DNA of 64,000 nt from Hyphomicrobiales bacterium (lineage in GTDB: Bacteria; Pseudomonadota; Alphaproteobacteria; Rhizobiales; MH13). A model generated the notes under the pieces. The model was given only the letters and a program-made list of their open reading frames with translations, was not told where the DNA came from and ran no database searches. The stretch covers positions 124,001 through 188,000 of the forward strand of contig JAEPOK010000003.1 of the NCBI GenBank assembly GCA_017642935.1. The letters are read 5' to 3'. Shown here in pieces: positions 34,825-44,700 of this stretch. The number at the start of each line of letters is the position of its first letter. Position 1 is the first letter of the stretch. A program made the translations under genes and the position numbers.

Positions 34825-35463
34825 ATGCCCCTTCAAAACCGCGTCCATCCTTGCGGGTCCTTGCATGCCGTCAGTTCGCGCGGAACGCTGATGGGCAATC
34901 GTGGCGGACGTATCCATGACCCTGAAACCAAATCGCTTCTGCCGACGAAGCGATGGGCAAGCCGCGCCTGGATCGCTTGTGATTTGTCGTTCAAGAAACG
35001 CCAACGCGCGCTCTGGGGCGAGAGCTACACCGAGCTTTTCTTCCTCGACGAGGTGACGGCGCTGGCAGGCGGGCACCGGCCCTGCTTTGAATGCCGGCGA
35101 GCGGACGCGAAAGCCTTTCAAGCTGCTTTTTTTGGTGGGTTGAAAGCTGATCAAGGATGGGAGAGCCCTCCGAAAGCGCCGGTTATGGACCAGGTGCTGC
35201 ACGAGGCGCGTGTCGGCGAAGAACCGTCGCGAGCCAGGCTGCGGGATCTACCTGCGGCAAGTATGGTCGTGATGGACGATCAGGTTTTCGCGATTCGCGG
35301 CGGGGCCCTGTTGCCCTGGTCGTTCGACGGTTATGGCAAGCCACTGCAAATTGACGATGATCGAGTGCTGGAAGTGGTGACGCCGGAGCCTGTTCTCGCA
35401 GCGCTGCGCAGCGGCTACCGACCACATTGGCATGACAGCGCAAGGCAGAACCATGAAAGCTGA
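34825..35463 (+). CDS. Conserved hypothetical protein with CxxC motif
   Basis: The 212-residue protein has a conserved N-terminal region (RGTLMGNRGGRIHDPETKSL, then TKRWASRAWIACDLSFKKR), a central YTELFFLDEVTALAGGHRPC motif with a CxxC pair (GHRPCFECRRADA), and a mixed C-terminal half. I recall conserved alphaproteobacterial homologues with this layout but no assigned activity. The CxxC could bind zinc. The end overlaps the start of the HD-domain gene by 11 bases, so the two are probably co-translated. Confidence 0.72.
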   Translation: MPLQNRVHPCGSLHAVSSRGTLMGNRGGRIHDPETKSLLPTKRWASRAWIACDLSFKKRQRALWGESYTELFFLDEVTALAGGHRPCFECRRADAKAFQAAFFGGLKADQGWESPPKAPVMDQVLHEARVGEEPSRARLRDLPAASMVVMDDQVFAIRGGALLPWSFDGYGKPLQIDDDRVLEVVTPEPVLAALRSGYRPHWHDSARQNHES

Positions 35464-36052
35464 GTTAGACAAGGCGACCATTGCGGGGATTTTCGACTTT
35501 CTGCGCCAATCGGGCGATCTGAAAGACACGCTGCGCAGCGGTTTCACCAATGCCGGCGCGCAGGAAAGCACAGCCGAACACAGCTGGCGGCTCGCCCTGC
35601 TGGTGATTGCGTTGGAGCCCTATTTCGACGGCCTCGACACCTCGCGCATGTTGAAGATGGCCATCCTGCACGATCTCGGTGAGGCCGTGACCGGCGACGT
35701 ACCGGCGATCCATCAATCGGGCGACCCGGATATCCGGCGGATGGCCGAACGGGACGCCGTCGCGATGCTCAGCGAATTTTTGCCCGAATGTGTCGGTGAG
35801 ACCGTGAAGGCGATCGCAGCGGAGTATGATGCCGGTGAAAGCCATGAGGCCGCCATGATGAAAGGGCTCGACAAGCTTGAGACCATCTTTCAGCACGCCA
35901 CCGGCGAAAACCCGCCCGATTTCGACTATGCCTTCAATCTCGACTATGGGGCGCACTGGACCCGCGACGATGCGCTTCTTGCCAAACTGCGTCGCTATGT
36001 GGACAGTTTGACCCGGGCGCGGATGACCGTAGCGGAAGGCTCGGAGAGCTAA
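35453..36052 (+). CDS. HD-domain nucleotidase (YfbR-like)
   Basis: The 199-residue protein has an HD phosphohydrolase signature: ESTAEHSWRLALLVIALE (metal-binding His) and ILHDLGEAVTGDVPAIH (His-Asp pair). The pattern matches YfbR/HDDC2-type 5'-deoxynucleotidases, which remove phosphate from dNMPs. ATG 35453 is preceded by AAGG and overlaps the preceding gene by 11 bases. It ends 100 bases before the Pat-like gene. The exact substrate is inferred. Confidence 0.88.
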   Translation: MKAELDKATIAGIFDFLRQSGDLKDTLRSGFTNAGAQESTAEHSWRLALLVIALEPYFDGLDTSRMLKMAILHDLGEAVTGDVPAIHQSGDPDIRRMAERDAVAMLSEFLPECVGETVKAIAAEYDAGESHEAAMMKGLDKLETIFQHATGENPPDFDYAFNLDYGAHWTRDDALLAKLRRYVDSLTRARMTVAEGSES

Positions 36053-36152
36053 GGTCAAACCCTGATAGTCACCGATTGTCATGGTTTTGCCGCAGTGCAG
36101 CATTTACATTGCTGTGAGGGGAAACGCCTGATTCTCCAGTTAGGAAAATCAG

Positions 36153-38897
36153 ATGTCGATTCAAAATCTTGATGCGTTTTTTGCGCCGCAGCATATCGCT
36201 CTGATTGGCGCCAGTCCCAAGCCGTCCAGCGTGGGGCGCGCCTTTGTGGATAATCTCCTGCTCGACCCAGGCCGCAGAACGCTGTCTTTCATCAATCCAA
36301 GTCACGAGTCCATTGACGGGCACCCCTGCGTTGCAGCGCTCGGCGAACTGGAAAGTGTGCCCGATCTTGCGATCATCGCCACGCCCCCGGACACGGTGCC
36401 CGGGCTGGTCGCCGAGGCGAAACTTGCGGGCGTGCGCGCCGTCATTGTTGTCTCCAATTGCCAAGGCGGCGACCGAGGCGCGCTGCGGCGTGCAATGCGG
36501 GCGGCGGCACGCGGTTCGCCGATGCGCATCTTGGGTCCGGACTCGCAAGGGGTCTATGCAGCCGCCGGCAATCTCAATGCCAGCCTTGCGTCAACGCCAC
36601 CGCAATCCGGCTCGCTCGGTCTGATCGCTCAGTCGGGTGCGATCATGAATGCGGTACTCGATTGGGGCAACGCGGTGAAGGTCGGCTTCTCCAAAGCAGT
36701 ATCGTTGGGTGACGCGTCGGATGTCGATCTCGACGATCTTCTCGATCATCTGGCCTATGACGTGCGCACGCGGGCGATACTGGTGTGCGTTGAGACGGTC
36801 GGCAATCCACGACGGTTTTTCTCCGCAGCTCGTGCTGCCGCGAAGGTGAAGCCGGTGGTGATCCTAAAATCCGGACGGCACAGCGTGACCGCCGATCAGA
36901 TCTCCACCCATTCGGGCATTCTGGCGACAGAAGATGCGGTCTATGACGCGGTGATCCGTCGTGCCGGCTTGCTTCGGGTCAATGATCTGGATGGGCTGTT
37001 CGATGCCGCTGGCGCGTTGGCCCGCCTGAAGCGCGTTTCGGAGGCCGGCAAGCGCCTGGCCATAGTCACCAACGATCGCGGTGTTGGCATCTTGGCCGCC
37101 GACCGACTGCTCGACCTGGGTGGAAGCCTGTCGGAGCTGAGCGATGAGGGGATGGAGGCGATCAAGCCACACGCACCGCTGCGCTGGACCGGCGACATGC
37201 CGCTCGATCTGGACTCCACATTGCCGATGGACGCCCAGGGTGAGGTGATCGAAGCGCTGATCGATGATCCGATGAACGATGGCGTGTTGATCGCCTACAG
37301 CCCAAGCCAAGTGTCCAACGGAAGCGAAGCGGCGGCCAAGCTCTCCGAACTTCTGGTCCGCAAAACCAAGGACAAGTCACGTCCCAAACCCGTGTTTGTG
37401 TCCTGGCTGGAACGTGAGGCCGGCGCGCTGAACGCGCTTGATGAGGCCCATGTGGCCCGCTTTCGCACGCCCGGCGATGCGGTGCGCGGCTTTATGGATG
37501 TCTCGCGCTATGCCCAGGCACAAAAGGAACTGTCGGCGACGCCCCCTGCCCTGCCGGAGGATCTTGCCAGCGCGGATGTGGAGCGCGCCCGCGCCCTCTG
37601 CGAAAATGCCATTCGTGAAGGCCGCACCTGGCTCAACACCGATGAGATGGGCGATATTCTCGCCAGCTACGGTTTCAACTACGCTGCCCCCGTGCGCGCG
37701 TCGAGCGCCGAGAAGGCTGCAACCGCTGCGCAGGACATGCTTGCTCAACATCGCTCGGTGGCGCTGAAAATCGACTCGCCTGACCTGCCGCACAAGTCCG
37801 ATGTCGGCGGCGTCGTGCTCGATCTCACCCATAGCCTTCAGGTGCGCGAAGGGTTCGATGCGCTGACCGAAAAGGTCGCGGCAAGGGCGCCTGGTGCGCG
37901 GATCGATGGCGTGATCGTGCAGCCGATGGCCGACATCTCTGCGGGCTTGGAGCTCTATCTCGGTCTGGCTGATGACCCAATCTTCGGTCCAGTGATCGTT
38001 TTCGGGCGCGGCGGCATCGCGGTTGAAGCGATCAACGATAAGGCACTTGGCATGCCGCCACTCGATATGCGGTTGGCGCGGCAAGTGATGGAGCAGACCC
38101 GCGTCTCCAAACTGATGGGCGGCTTTCGTGGTCGCGCTGGCGTCGATCAAGACGCGGTGGCGCAAGCGCTGGTTCGCTTGTCGCAGCTTTCCGCCGATGT
38201 GCCGCAAATCCGAAGCCTGGACCTCAATCCGATGCTCGCGACACCCGACGGGCTGTTGGTGCTGGATGCCCGTATGGAAGTCGCACCCAGTGAGGTCGGT
38301 GATCTGACGTTCGACACCAATCCGCGCTTCACCATCCGGCCCTACCCGCGCAACTGGGAGCGCCGATTGGAGTTGAAGGATGGCGATGCCGTGTTTGTGC
38401 GCCCGGTCCGGCCCGAGGATGAACCGGCCTTTCGGCTGTTCTTCTCGAAGACCACAAAGGAGGACTTGCGGCTGCGCTTCTTCTCCTATGTGCGCGACTT
38501 CAGTCACAAGTTCATCGCCCGTCTCACGCAGATCGACTATGCGCGGGATATGGCCTTCTGCGCCTTCGACTCCAGCGGCGAGTTGATCGGTGTTGTCCGC
38601 CTGCACGCTGATCCGGAGCGCGAAACCGGCGAGTATGCGATTCTCTTGCGGTCTGATCTCAAGGGCCAAGGCCTTGGTTGGGCGCTGATGCAGCTGGTGA
38701 TCGAATATGGACAGGCCGAACGGTTCAAGCGCATTGAAGGCCAAGTGCTCGCCGAGAACACGACGATGCTCAGTATGTGCCGGGCTCTCGGCTTCCAGGT
38801 TCGCCGCGATCCCGACGAACCGGAGATCATGCAAGCCAAGCTTGACCTGGCCGAACTTGAAGGTGTGAATCCAGCCGAGCTTTCCGCTGCACAATGA
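36153..38897 (+). CDS. ADP-forming acyl-CoA synthetase fused to GNAT acetyltransferase (Pat/YfiQ-like)
   Basis: The 914-residue protein has a CoA-binding Rossmann domain (LIGASPKPSSVGRAFVDNLL), a succinyl-CoA-ligase-like domain with the His253 in STHSGILATEDAVYDAV, an ATP-grasp domain (residues about 470-700), and a C-terminal GNAT domain (LRSDLKGQGLGWALMQLVIE, residues about 740-895). This is the architecture of Salmonella Pat/E. coli YfiQ, protein lysine acetyltransferases that use the synthetase part as a regulatory module. AGGA seven bases before ATG 36153 fits. It may adjust acetyl-CoA metabolism. The next gene is a phosphotransferase/ATPase fusion. Confidence 0.92.
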   Translation: MSIQNLDAFFAPQHIALIGASPKPSSVGRAFVDNLLLDPGRRTLSFINPSHESIDGHPCVAALGELESVPDLAIIATPPDTVPGLVAEAKLAGVRAVIVVSNCQGGDRGALRRAMRAAARGSPMRILGPDSQGVYAAAGNLNASLASTPPQSGSLGLIAQSGAIMNAVLDWGNAVKVGFSKAVSLGDASDVDLDDLLDHLAYDVRTRAILVCVETVGNPRRFFSAARAAAKVKPVVILKSGRHSVTADQISTHSGILATEDAVYDAVIRRAGLLRVNDLDGLFDAAGALARLKRVSEAGKRLAIVTNDRGVGILAADRLLDLGGSLSELSDEGMEAIKPHAPLRWTGDMPLDLDSTLPMDAQGEVIEALIDDPMNDGVLIAYSPSQVSNGSEAAAKLSELLVRKTKDKSRPKPVFVSWLEREAGALNALDEAHVARFRTPGDAVRGFMDVSRYAQAQKELSATPPALPEDLASADVERARALCENAIREGRTWLNTDEMGDILASYGFNYAAPVRASSAEKAATAAQDMLAQHRSVALKIDSPDLPHKSDVGGVVLDLTHSLQVREGFDALTEKVAARAPGARIDGVIVQPMADISAGLELYLGLADDPIFGPVIVFGRGGIAVEAINDKALGMPPLDMRLARQVMEQTRVSKLMGGFRGRAGVDQDAVAQALVRLSQLSADVPQIRSLDLNPMLATPDGLLVLDARMEVAPSEVGDLTFDTNPRFTIRPYPRNWERRLELKDGDAVFVRPVRPEDEPAFRLFFSKTTKEDLRLRFFSYVRDFSHKFIARLTQIDYARDMAFCAFDSSGELIGVVRLHADPERETGEYAILLRSDLKGQGLGWALMQLVIEYGQAERFKRIEGQVLAENTTMLSMCRALGFQVRRDPDEPEIMQAKLDLAELEGVNPAELSAAQ

Positions 38898-39064
38898 CGC
38901 AACGTTAAGCAAGCTGGGCTCTGCGCAACCCCTGTCCGTGTTGTTGCGACTGACGCGCAGCTTTGGAAATTGCGATAGTGCACCGACGTTGATGCCTGAT
39001 CGGCGGGCGTTCGCCGACCGGCGCTTCGACAGGGTTGGCCGTGACGCCACCCAGGGAGCCTGGC

Positions 39065-40699
39065 ATGACCGCAACACTGACGCGCAAGAGCGGCCCAGCC
39101 GTTTTTCGGCCTGAGGTGCCAACCTCGGCAACGCTGACGCATGTTGTCGGCGACCAAAGCGCCGTGATGCGTTTCATGGCTGACCCGGCAAGCCACGGCC
39201 TGCCCAGTGACGATCCGTCCAAAAGCGTGGAACGCATCGACACCCATGGCGCGGCGGTGTTTTTGGCCGGTGAGCGCGCCTACAAGATTAAACGTGCGGT
39301 CTGTTTTCCTTTCATGGATTTTTCCACCCTTGCGCGCCGTGAAGAGGCCTGCCGCGCGGAAATCGCCATCAACAAGCCCAACGCGCCTGAAATCTACCTC
39401 GATACGGTGGCAATCACTCGCGACAAGCTTGGACATCTGGCCATCAATGGCCAAGGTGAGGCCATTGAATGGGCGGTGGCGATGCGCCGGTTCGACACCG
39501 CCATGACGTTCGATCAGCTGGCAGCCAATGGCCAGCTCACCCAGACCGATCTAGATGGTGCGGTCGATGCGATCATCGGTTTTCAGGGGCATGCGCCAAT
39601 CCGGCGCGCCGATGATTGGGTCGCCGATCTCAGCGCCTACATCGATCAGAACGATCAGGCCTTCCACGAGGCGCACAAGCTTTTCGGTTTGCAGGAAACT
39701 GCCGATCTGACGCGGCGCGCGACAGCCGAGTGGCGCTTGGTGCGTCCGATTCTTCTGGCACGTGGCGAAGCCCAGGCTGTGAGACGCTGCCACGGCGATC
39801 TGCATTTACGCAATCTTGTTCGGCTGCCCAGTGGCGTGCGCATGTTTGACGCGGTTGAGTTCGATGAGCGGATCGCGACCGGCGATGTGCTCTATGATCT
39901 GGCCTTCCTTTTGATGGACCTCGATGAAAGCGGTGAGCGCCAAGCGGCCAACCGGGTTCTCAACCGCTTTCTGGCGCTGCGCGATGAGCCGAGCGATTTC
40001 GAGGCGCTGGCAGCAATGCCGCTGTTCTTGTCGATCCGCGCAGCGCTGCGGGCGAAGATTTGTGCGATGGGCGCTCAACATCTGGCTCCTGTGCAAAAGA
40101 AGGCGATGGAGAAAGAAGCGCAGCGCTTCTTCGCCTATGCCGCTGATGTTCTGGAGCCGCGCGATGTAACACTAACCGTGGTCGGTGGCCTGTCAGGAAC
40201 TGGCAAGTCAACGATCGCGCAAGCCCTGGCGGCGGCCATCGGGCGCACGCCCGGCGCCGTTGTGTTGCGCTCCGACATTGTGCGCAAAACAATCATGGGT
40301 GTCGGGTGGCACGAGCGATTGGAAGCAAGCGCTTACACTCAATCGGTGACCCATCAAGTATTCACGACCTTGCGCAATCTCGCCCAAAAAGCGCTGGCAT
40401 CCGGCCATTCGGTGATCGTCGATGCGGTTTGCGCACAGGCCGATGAGCGCGAGGCGCTGGAAGGCGTAGCGCGCGGCGTGGAATGTCACTTTGCCGGCGT
40501 TTGGCTCGATGCACCCCTAGACGTGCGGCTCGACCGGATTGGCCGGCGCCGCGACGACCCTTCCGATGCCGATGCGCGGGTTGCGCGCCTGCAAGAGGAT
40601 TACGACCTATACGATGTGGAATGGCCGCGCGTTGATGCGCGCGGGTCCATCGACGACGTGCTCGGAGCCGTTCGTCCTTTGGTCGACCGGCTAAACTAG
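39065..40699 (+). CDS. Aminoglycoside-phosphotransferase-like / P-loop ATPase fusion
   Basis: The 544-residue protein joins an APH-like kinase domain (FLAGERAYKIKRAVCFPF, CHGDLHLRNLVRLPSGVRMF, residues about 30-340) with a C-terminal AAA/zeta-like P-loop domain (VVGGLSGTGKSTIAQALAAA, near residue 375, then DAVCAQADEREALEGV). COG2187 and COG0645 type domains are usually fused like this in alphaproteobacteria and neighbour Pat-like genes. GGGAG before ATG 39065 fits. The substrate is unknown. The end overlaps azlD on the other strand by nine bases. Confidence 0.85.
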   Translation: MTATLTRKSGPAVFRPEVPTSATLTHVVGDQSAVMRFMADPASHGLPSDDPSKSVERIDTHGAAVFLAGERAYKIKRAVCFPFMDFSTLARREEACRAEIAINKPNAPEIYLDTVAITRDKLGHLAINGQGEAIEWAVAMRRFDTAMTFDQLAANGQLTQTDLDGAVDAIIGFQGHAPIRRADDWVADLSAYIDQNDQAFHEAHKLFGLQETADLTRRATAEWRLVRPILLARGEAQAVRRCHGDLHLRNLVRLPSGVRMFDAVEFDERIATGDVLYDLAFLLMDLDESGERQAANRVLNRFLALRDEPSDFEALAAMPLFLSIRAALRAKICAMGAQHLAPVQKKAMEKEAQRFFAYAADVLEPRDVTLTVVGGLSGTGKSTIAQALAAAIGRTPGAVVLRSDIVRKTIMGVGWHERLEASAYTQSVTHQVFTTLRNLAQKALASGHSVIVDAVCAQADEREALEGVARGVECHFAGVWLDAPLDVRLDRIGRRRDDPSDADARVARLQEDYDLYDVEWPRVDARGSIDDVLGAVRPLVDRLN

Positions 40700-41035
40700 C
40701 GGTTCCAAAAATGCGCGGTAGCCGGTGACAGCGGCAAGCCCCAGTGCGACGGCCAGCCAATCTTTCTTGGTGATCGCCATGACGAGCGTGGCTATGCCAA
40801 TGCCGAGCAGGCCTGCCGGACCGCTTTCCAACGTGATCGGCACAATGGTTGCCAGGATCACTCCGCCTGGCAGAGCCTCCAAGCCACGGCGCACGCGCGC
40901 CGTCAGCGGCACTGTGCCCAAGATCCAGAAACCCATCACCCGCGCGATGACGGTGAGTGCCATCATGGCAAGGATCGCCAGCCACGCACCTTCGGTCATA
41001 CCGGCAGAGAAGCTGGCGTTGATTGTCTCCATCAT
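40691..41035 (-). CDS. azlD: AzlD-family branched-chain amino acid transporter subunit
   Basis: The 114-residue protein has about four membrane helices (AWLAILAMMALTVIARVMG, LGIGIATLVMAI and others) in the AzlD arrangement. With AzlC it forms an exporter thought to carry branched-chain amino acids. ATG 41035 overlaps the azlC stop as ATGA, which fixes translation. The 3' end overlaps the converging phosphotransferase/ATPase gene by nine bases. Confidence 0.88.
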   Translation of the reverse strand: MMETINASFSAGMTEGAWLAILAMMALTVIARVMGFWILGTVPLTARVRRGLEALPGGVILATIVPITLESGPAGLLGIGIATLVMAITKKDWLAVALGLAAVTGYRAFLEPLV

Positions 41036-41781
41036 GAGGGCACCTGGCCAGCATCATCCGGCTGAAAGAGCGCCGCTGCGGTGAAAGCCGCCGCCAAACC
41101 TCCGGCGAGAACAAACCAGTAGCCTGGCAACACAGCTTTGACGGCCAGCGAGACAACCACCGCCACCACCCATGGCACCAGATCGATGCGACCGCGCCAA
41201 ATGGGCACCAGCATAGTGATGAAGAAGATCGGCATAACAAGGTCGATGCCGTAGCGAGCTGGGTCTGCCATTGCCGCAGCGAAGTAGTAGCCGGGCACGA
41301 CCGCCACGATCCAATTGAGGTAGAGGAAAATGCAGGCGCCAAGGAGCACCCCCCAGTCGCGCCCACCCTCGCGGTAGTACCGGATGGCGATGATCCAGGC
41401 CGGGTCGGAGATGATGGCAAGGCCCGGATAAACCTTGTGCGCCGGTAGGCCGCCCAACCAAGGGCGCAGCGCCGCCCCCAGCAGCATCATGCGCAGATTC
41501 ACCGTGAACACGACGGCGGCCATCGCGAATGCCGTTGTCCAGGTGATCGGATCGGTCCAAAGACCCAGCGCCACATATTGTGAGGCGCCGGCAAACACGA
41601 CCGCGTTGTAGAAAAAGGCGTCCAGAAAGGTCAGCCCTTGCACGGCGGCCGCTGCACCAAAGCCCATGGCAAACAGCGTGATGCCCGGCGCAGTGATGGC
41701 GCAGCGACGAAAGCCTAGCCAGAACCCATCCATGGAAAAGGGCGCTGCGGCTGGGCGCAGCGACGATTGCTCCGTTGGCAT
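41032..41781 (-). CDS. azlC: AzlC-family amino acid exporter subunit
   Basis: The 249-residue protein has several membrane helices and the AzlC core (GASQYVALGLWTDP, NLRMMLLGAALRPW, WGVLLGACIFLYLNWIVAVV). AzlC and AzlD export branched-chain amino acids or analogues. ATG 41781 lies two bases after the pyc stop (TAAGCATG), so the three genes pyc-azlC-azlD are translationally close. azlD overlaps by four bases at the other end. Confidence 0.9.
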   Translation of the reverse strand: MPTEQSSLRPAAAPFSMDGFWLGFRRCAITAPGITLFAMGFGAAAAVQGLTFLDAFFYNAVVFAGASQYVALGLWTDPITWTTAFAMAAVVFTVNLRMMLLGAALRPWLGGLPAHKVYPGLAIISDPAWIIAIRYYREGGRDWGVLLGACIFLYLNWIVAVVPGYYFAAAMADPARYGIDLVMPIFFITMLVPIWRGRIDLVPWVVAVVVSLAVKAVLPGYWFVLAGGLAAAFTAAALFQPDDAGQVPS

Positions 41782-41783
41782 GC

Positions 41784-44700
41784 TTAGTCGTCAACCGCCA
41801 ACACGATCAGCAAATCCTTGGCATCGACGCTTTCGCCGGATGCCACGAGAAGCTCAGACACCGTGCCGTCCCGGTCGGCGTGGATGACGGTTTCCATCTT
41901 CATGGCCTCGACCCCGAGCAGCGGATCGCCGGCTTTGACGGCATCGCCTGACTTGATTGAAACGGTGGAAATGACGCCTGGCACCGGTGCGGCCACATGG
42001 GCGTCATTGTCGGCATCGGCTTTGCGGCGCGCGCCAGCGCCGGTTGCGCCATGGCTGCGATCAGGCACCTTGATGGTGCGCGGCTGACCGTTGAGCTCAA
42101 AGAAAACCCGAACCATGCCGGTTTCATCGGGCTCGGATTTGCCCAAGCATCGAACGACCAGCGTCTTGCCTTTTTCTAGCTCGATGGCGATTTCGTCTTC
42201 GACTTCAAGCCCATAGAAATAGACCGGCGTTGGCAGAACGCCGACCGGACCATAGGTGTCGGTGACGCGCGCAAACTCGGTGAAGACCTTGGGGTACATG
42301 AGGTAGGAGGCGAGTTCCGGGTCGGAAATATCGCGCTCCAACGTCCCGGCAATGCTGGCGCGTTCACCGTCGAGGTCGGCTGGTTCGAGACGCGCACCGG
42401 GACGCTCGGTGTAGGGCGTATCGCCCTTCAGCACCTTGGCTTGGATCACCTCCGGCCAACCGCCCGGGGGCTGACCGAGGTCACCGCGCATCATGGCAAC
42501 AACGCTTTCTGGGAAGGCGATATCCTTGTCCGGATCCATCACCTCGTCGGCCGTGATGCCTTGGCTGACCATCATCAACGCCATGTCACCGACGACCTTG
42601 GAGGACGGAGTCACCTTCACGATGTCGCCGAACATCTGATTGACCTCAGCATAAGTCTTGGCAACCTCATGCCAACGGTTGGCCAGCCCGAGTGAGCGCG
42701 CTTGCTCCTTCAGATTGGTGAACTGACCACCCGGCATTTCATGCAGATAGACCTCCGAGGCTGGGGCTTTGAGATCGCTTTCAAAGGCCGTGTACTGGCG
42801 GCGAATGTCCTCCCAAGCGAACGAGATCTTGCGGATGGCGTCCATATCGAGGCCGGTGGCTCGGTCCGTCCCTTCCAGCGCCGCAACAATCGACCCTAGT
42901 GCCGGTTGCGAGGTCATGCCCGACATGGCGTCCATGGCGGCGTCCACCGCGTCCACCCCGGCCTCGACGGCAGCCAGAACCGACGCGCCGGAAATACCAG
43001 ACGTATCGTGGGTGTGCAGGTGCAATGGCAGGTCAGTCGCGCCCTTCAAGGCCTTGACAAGCTCGGTCGCCGCAGTTGGCTTCAAGAGACCGGCCATGTC
43101 CTTGATACCGATGATGTGCGCGCCGGCGGCTTCCAGCTGTTTGGCGAGATCGACATAGTAAGCGAGCGAATATTTCGCGCGGGCCGGATCATGGATGTCG
43201 CCGGTGTAACAGAGCACGCCTTCGCAGAGCTTGTCGGCCTCGCGCACCGCGTCCATCGAAACGCGCATGTTCTCCACCCAGTTGAGGCAGTCGAACACGC
43301 GGAAAAGGTCCATCCCGCCTTTGGCCGCTTCAAAGACGAACTGGCGCACGACATTGTCGGGATAGTTGGTGTAGCCGACACCGTTGGAGCCGCGCAGAAG
43401 CATTTGGGTGAGAATATTCGGCGCACCTTCGCGGATGTCGGCCAGGCGTTCCCACGGGTCTTCGGTCAGGAAGCGCATGGCGACATCAAAGGTCGCGCCA
43501 CCCCAGCATTCCAAGGACAGCAGTTCAGGCAAAGCGCGTGCATAAACCGGCGCAAGCGAGGCAATGTCGAACGAGCGCATGCGGGTGGCGAGCAAGCTCT
43601 GGTGGCCGTCGCGCATGGTCGTGTCGGTGACCAGAACACGGGTCTGGTCCTTCATCCACTGCGCGAAACCCTCCGGTCCACGCTCATCCAAAATCTGTTT
43701 GGTGCCCGGCTTTGGATTACCGGTATAGGCCGGCAGGTGCGGCGGGCCAGCGTCGGCTGGCGGCTTGGGGCGATCCTTGGTTTCTGGATGCCCATTGACG
43801 GAAACATCGGCGATGTAAGTGAGCAGCTTGGTTGCCCGGTCCTGGCGTTTCACCGCCTCGAACAGCTCTGGCGTCTCATCGACAAAGCGCGTCGTGTAAC
43901 TGCCATCGATAAAGCTTGGATGGCCGATGACGTTTTCCAGGAACGTCAGGTTGGTCGCGACGCCGCGAATACGGAATTCACGCAGCGCGCGGTCCATGCG
44001 CTTGCGGGTCTCTTCGGGAAGTGGCGCCCAAGCGGTGACTTTTTCCAATAGCGGATCGTAGAAACGGGTGATCACCGCGCCTGAATAGGCGGTGCCGCCG
44101 TCAAGGCGTATGCCGAAGCCCGTCGCACCGCGATAGGCGGTGATGCGGCCATAATCGGGAATGAAGTTCTGGTCGGGGTCCTCGGTCGTGATCCGGCATT
44201 GCATGGCGTGGCCGTGAAGCTTGATCTCATCTTGGAAAGGAATGCCCGAGGCCGGATCGCCGATTGCGTGTCCTTCGGCGACATGAATCTGCGCCTTCAC
44301 GATGTCGATGCCGGTAACCTCTTCGGTCACCGTGTGCTCGACTTGAACGCGTGGATTCACCTCAATGAAGTAGAAGGCGCCGGTGTCGGAATCCATGAGG
44401 AATTCAACCGTGCCAGCACCGCGATAACCAACAGTGTTACCGATCGCTGTTGCGTAGCCTGCCAGTTCCTTGCGCTGATCTTCATCGAGATAAGGGGCCG
44501 GCGCGCGTTCGATGATCTTCTGGTGACGGCGTTGCACGGTGCAGTCGCGCTCGAAGAGATGCACCAGATTGCCATGGGCATCACCGAGGATTTGCACCTC
44601 GACATGGCGAGCGCGCTCGACGAGTTTTTCCAGGTAGACCTCGTCCTTGCCGAAGGCTGAGCGCGCCTCTTTCTTGGCGATGGGCACCTCGCGTTGCAGG

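Noticed and set aside
37377-39131. Long reverse-strand open frame (584 codons) opposite the Pat-like gene
   Set aside because: It has no family motifs, and its length is due to GC-rich codon structure of the Pat-like gene, whose domains match a known family.
40362-41420. Reverse-strand frame of about 350 codons over azlD/azlC and the fusion gene
   Set aside because: AzlCD and the APH/AAA fusion explain this DNA. The frame is low complexity (Arg/Ala/Ser) and has no domain.
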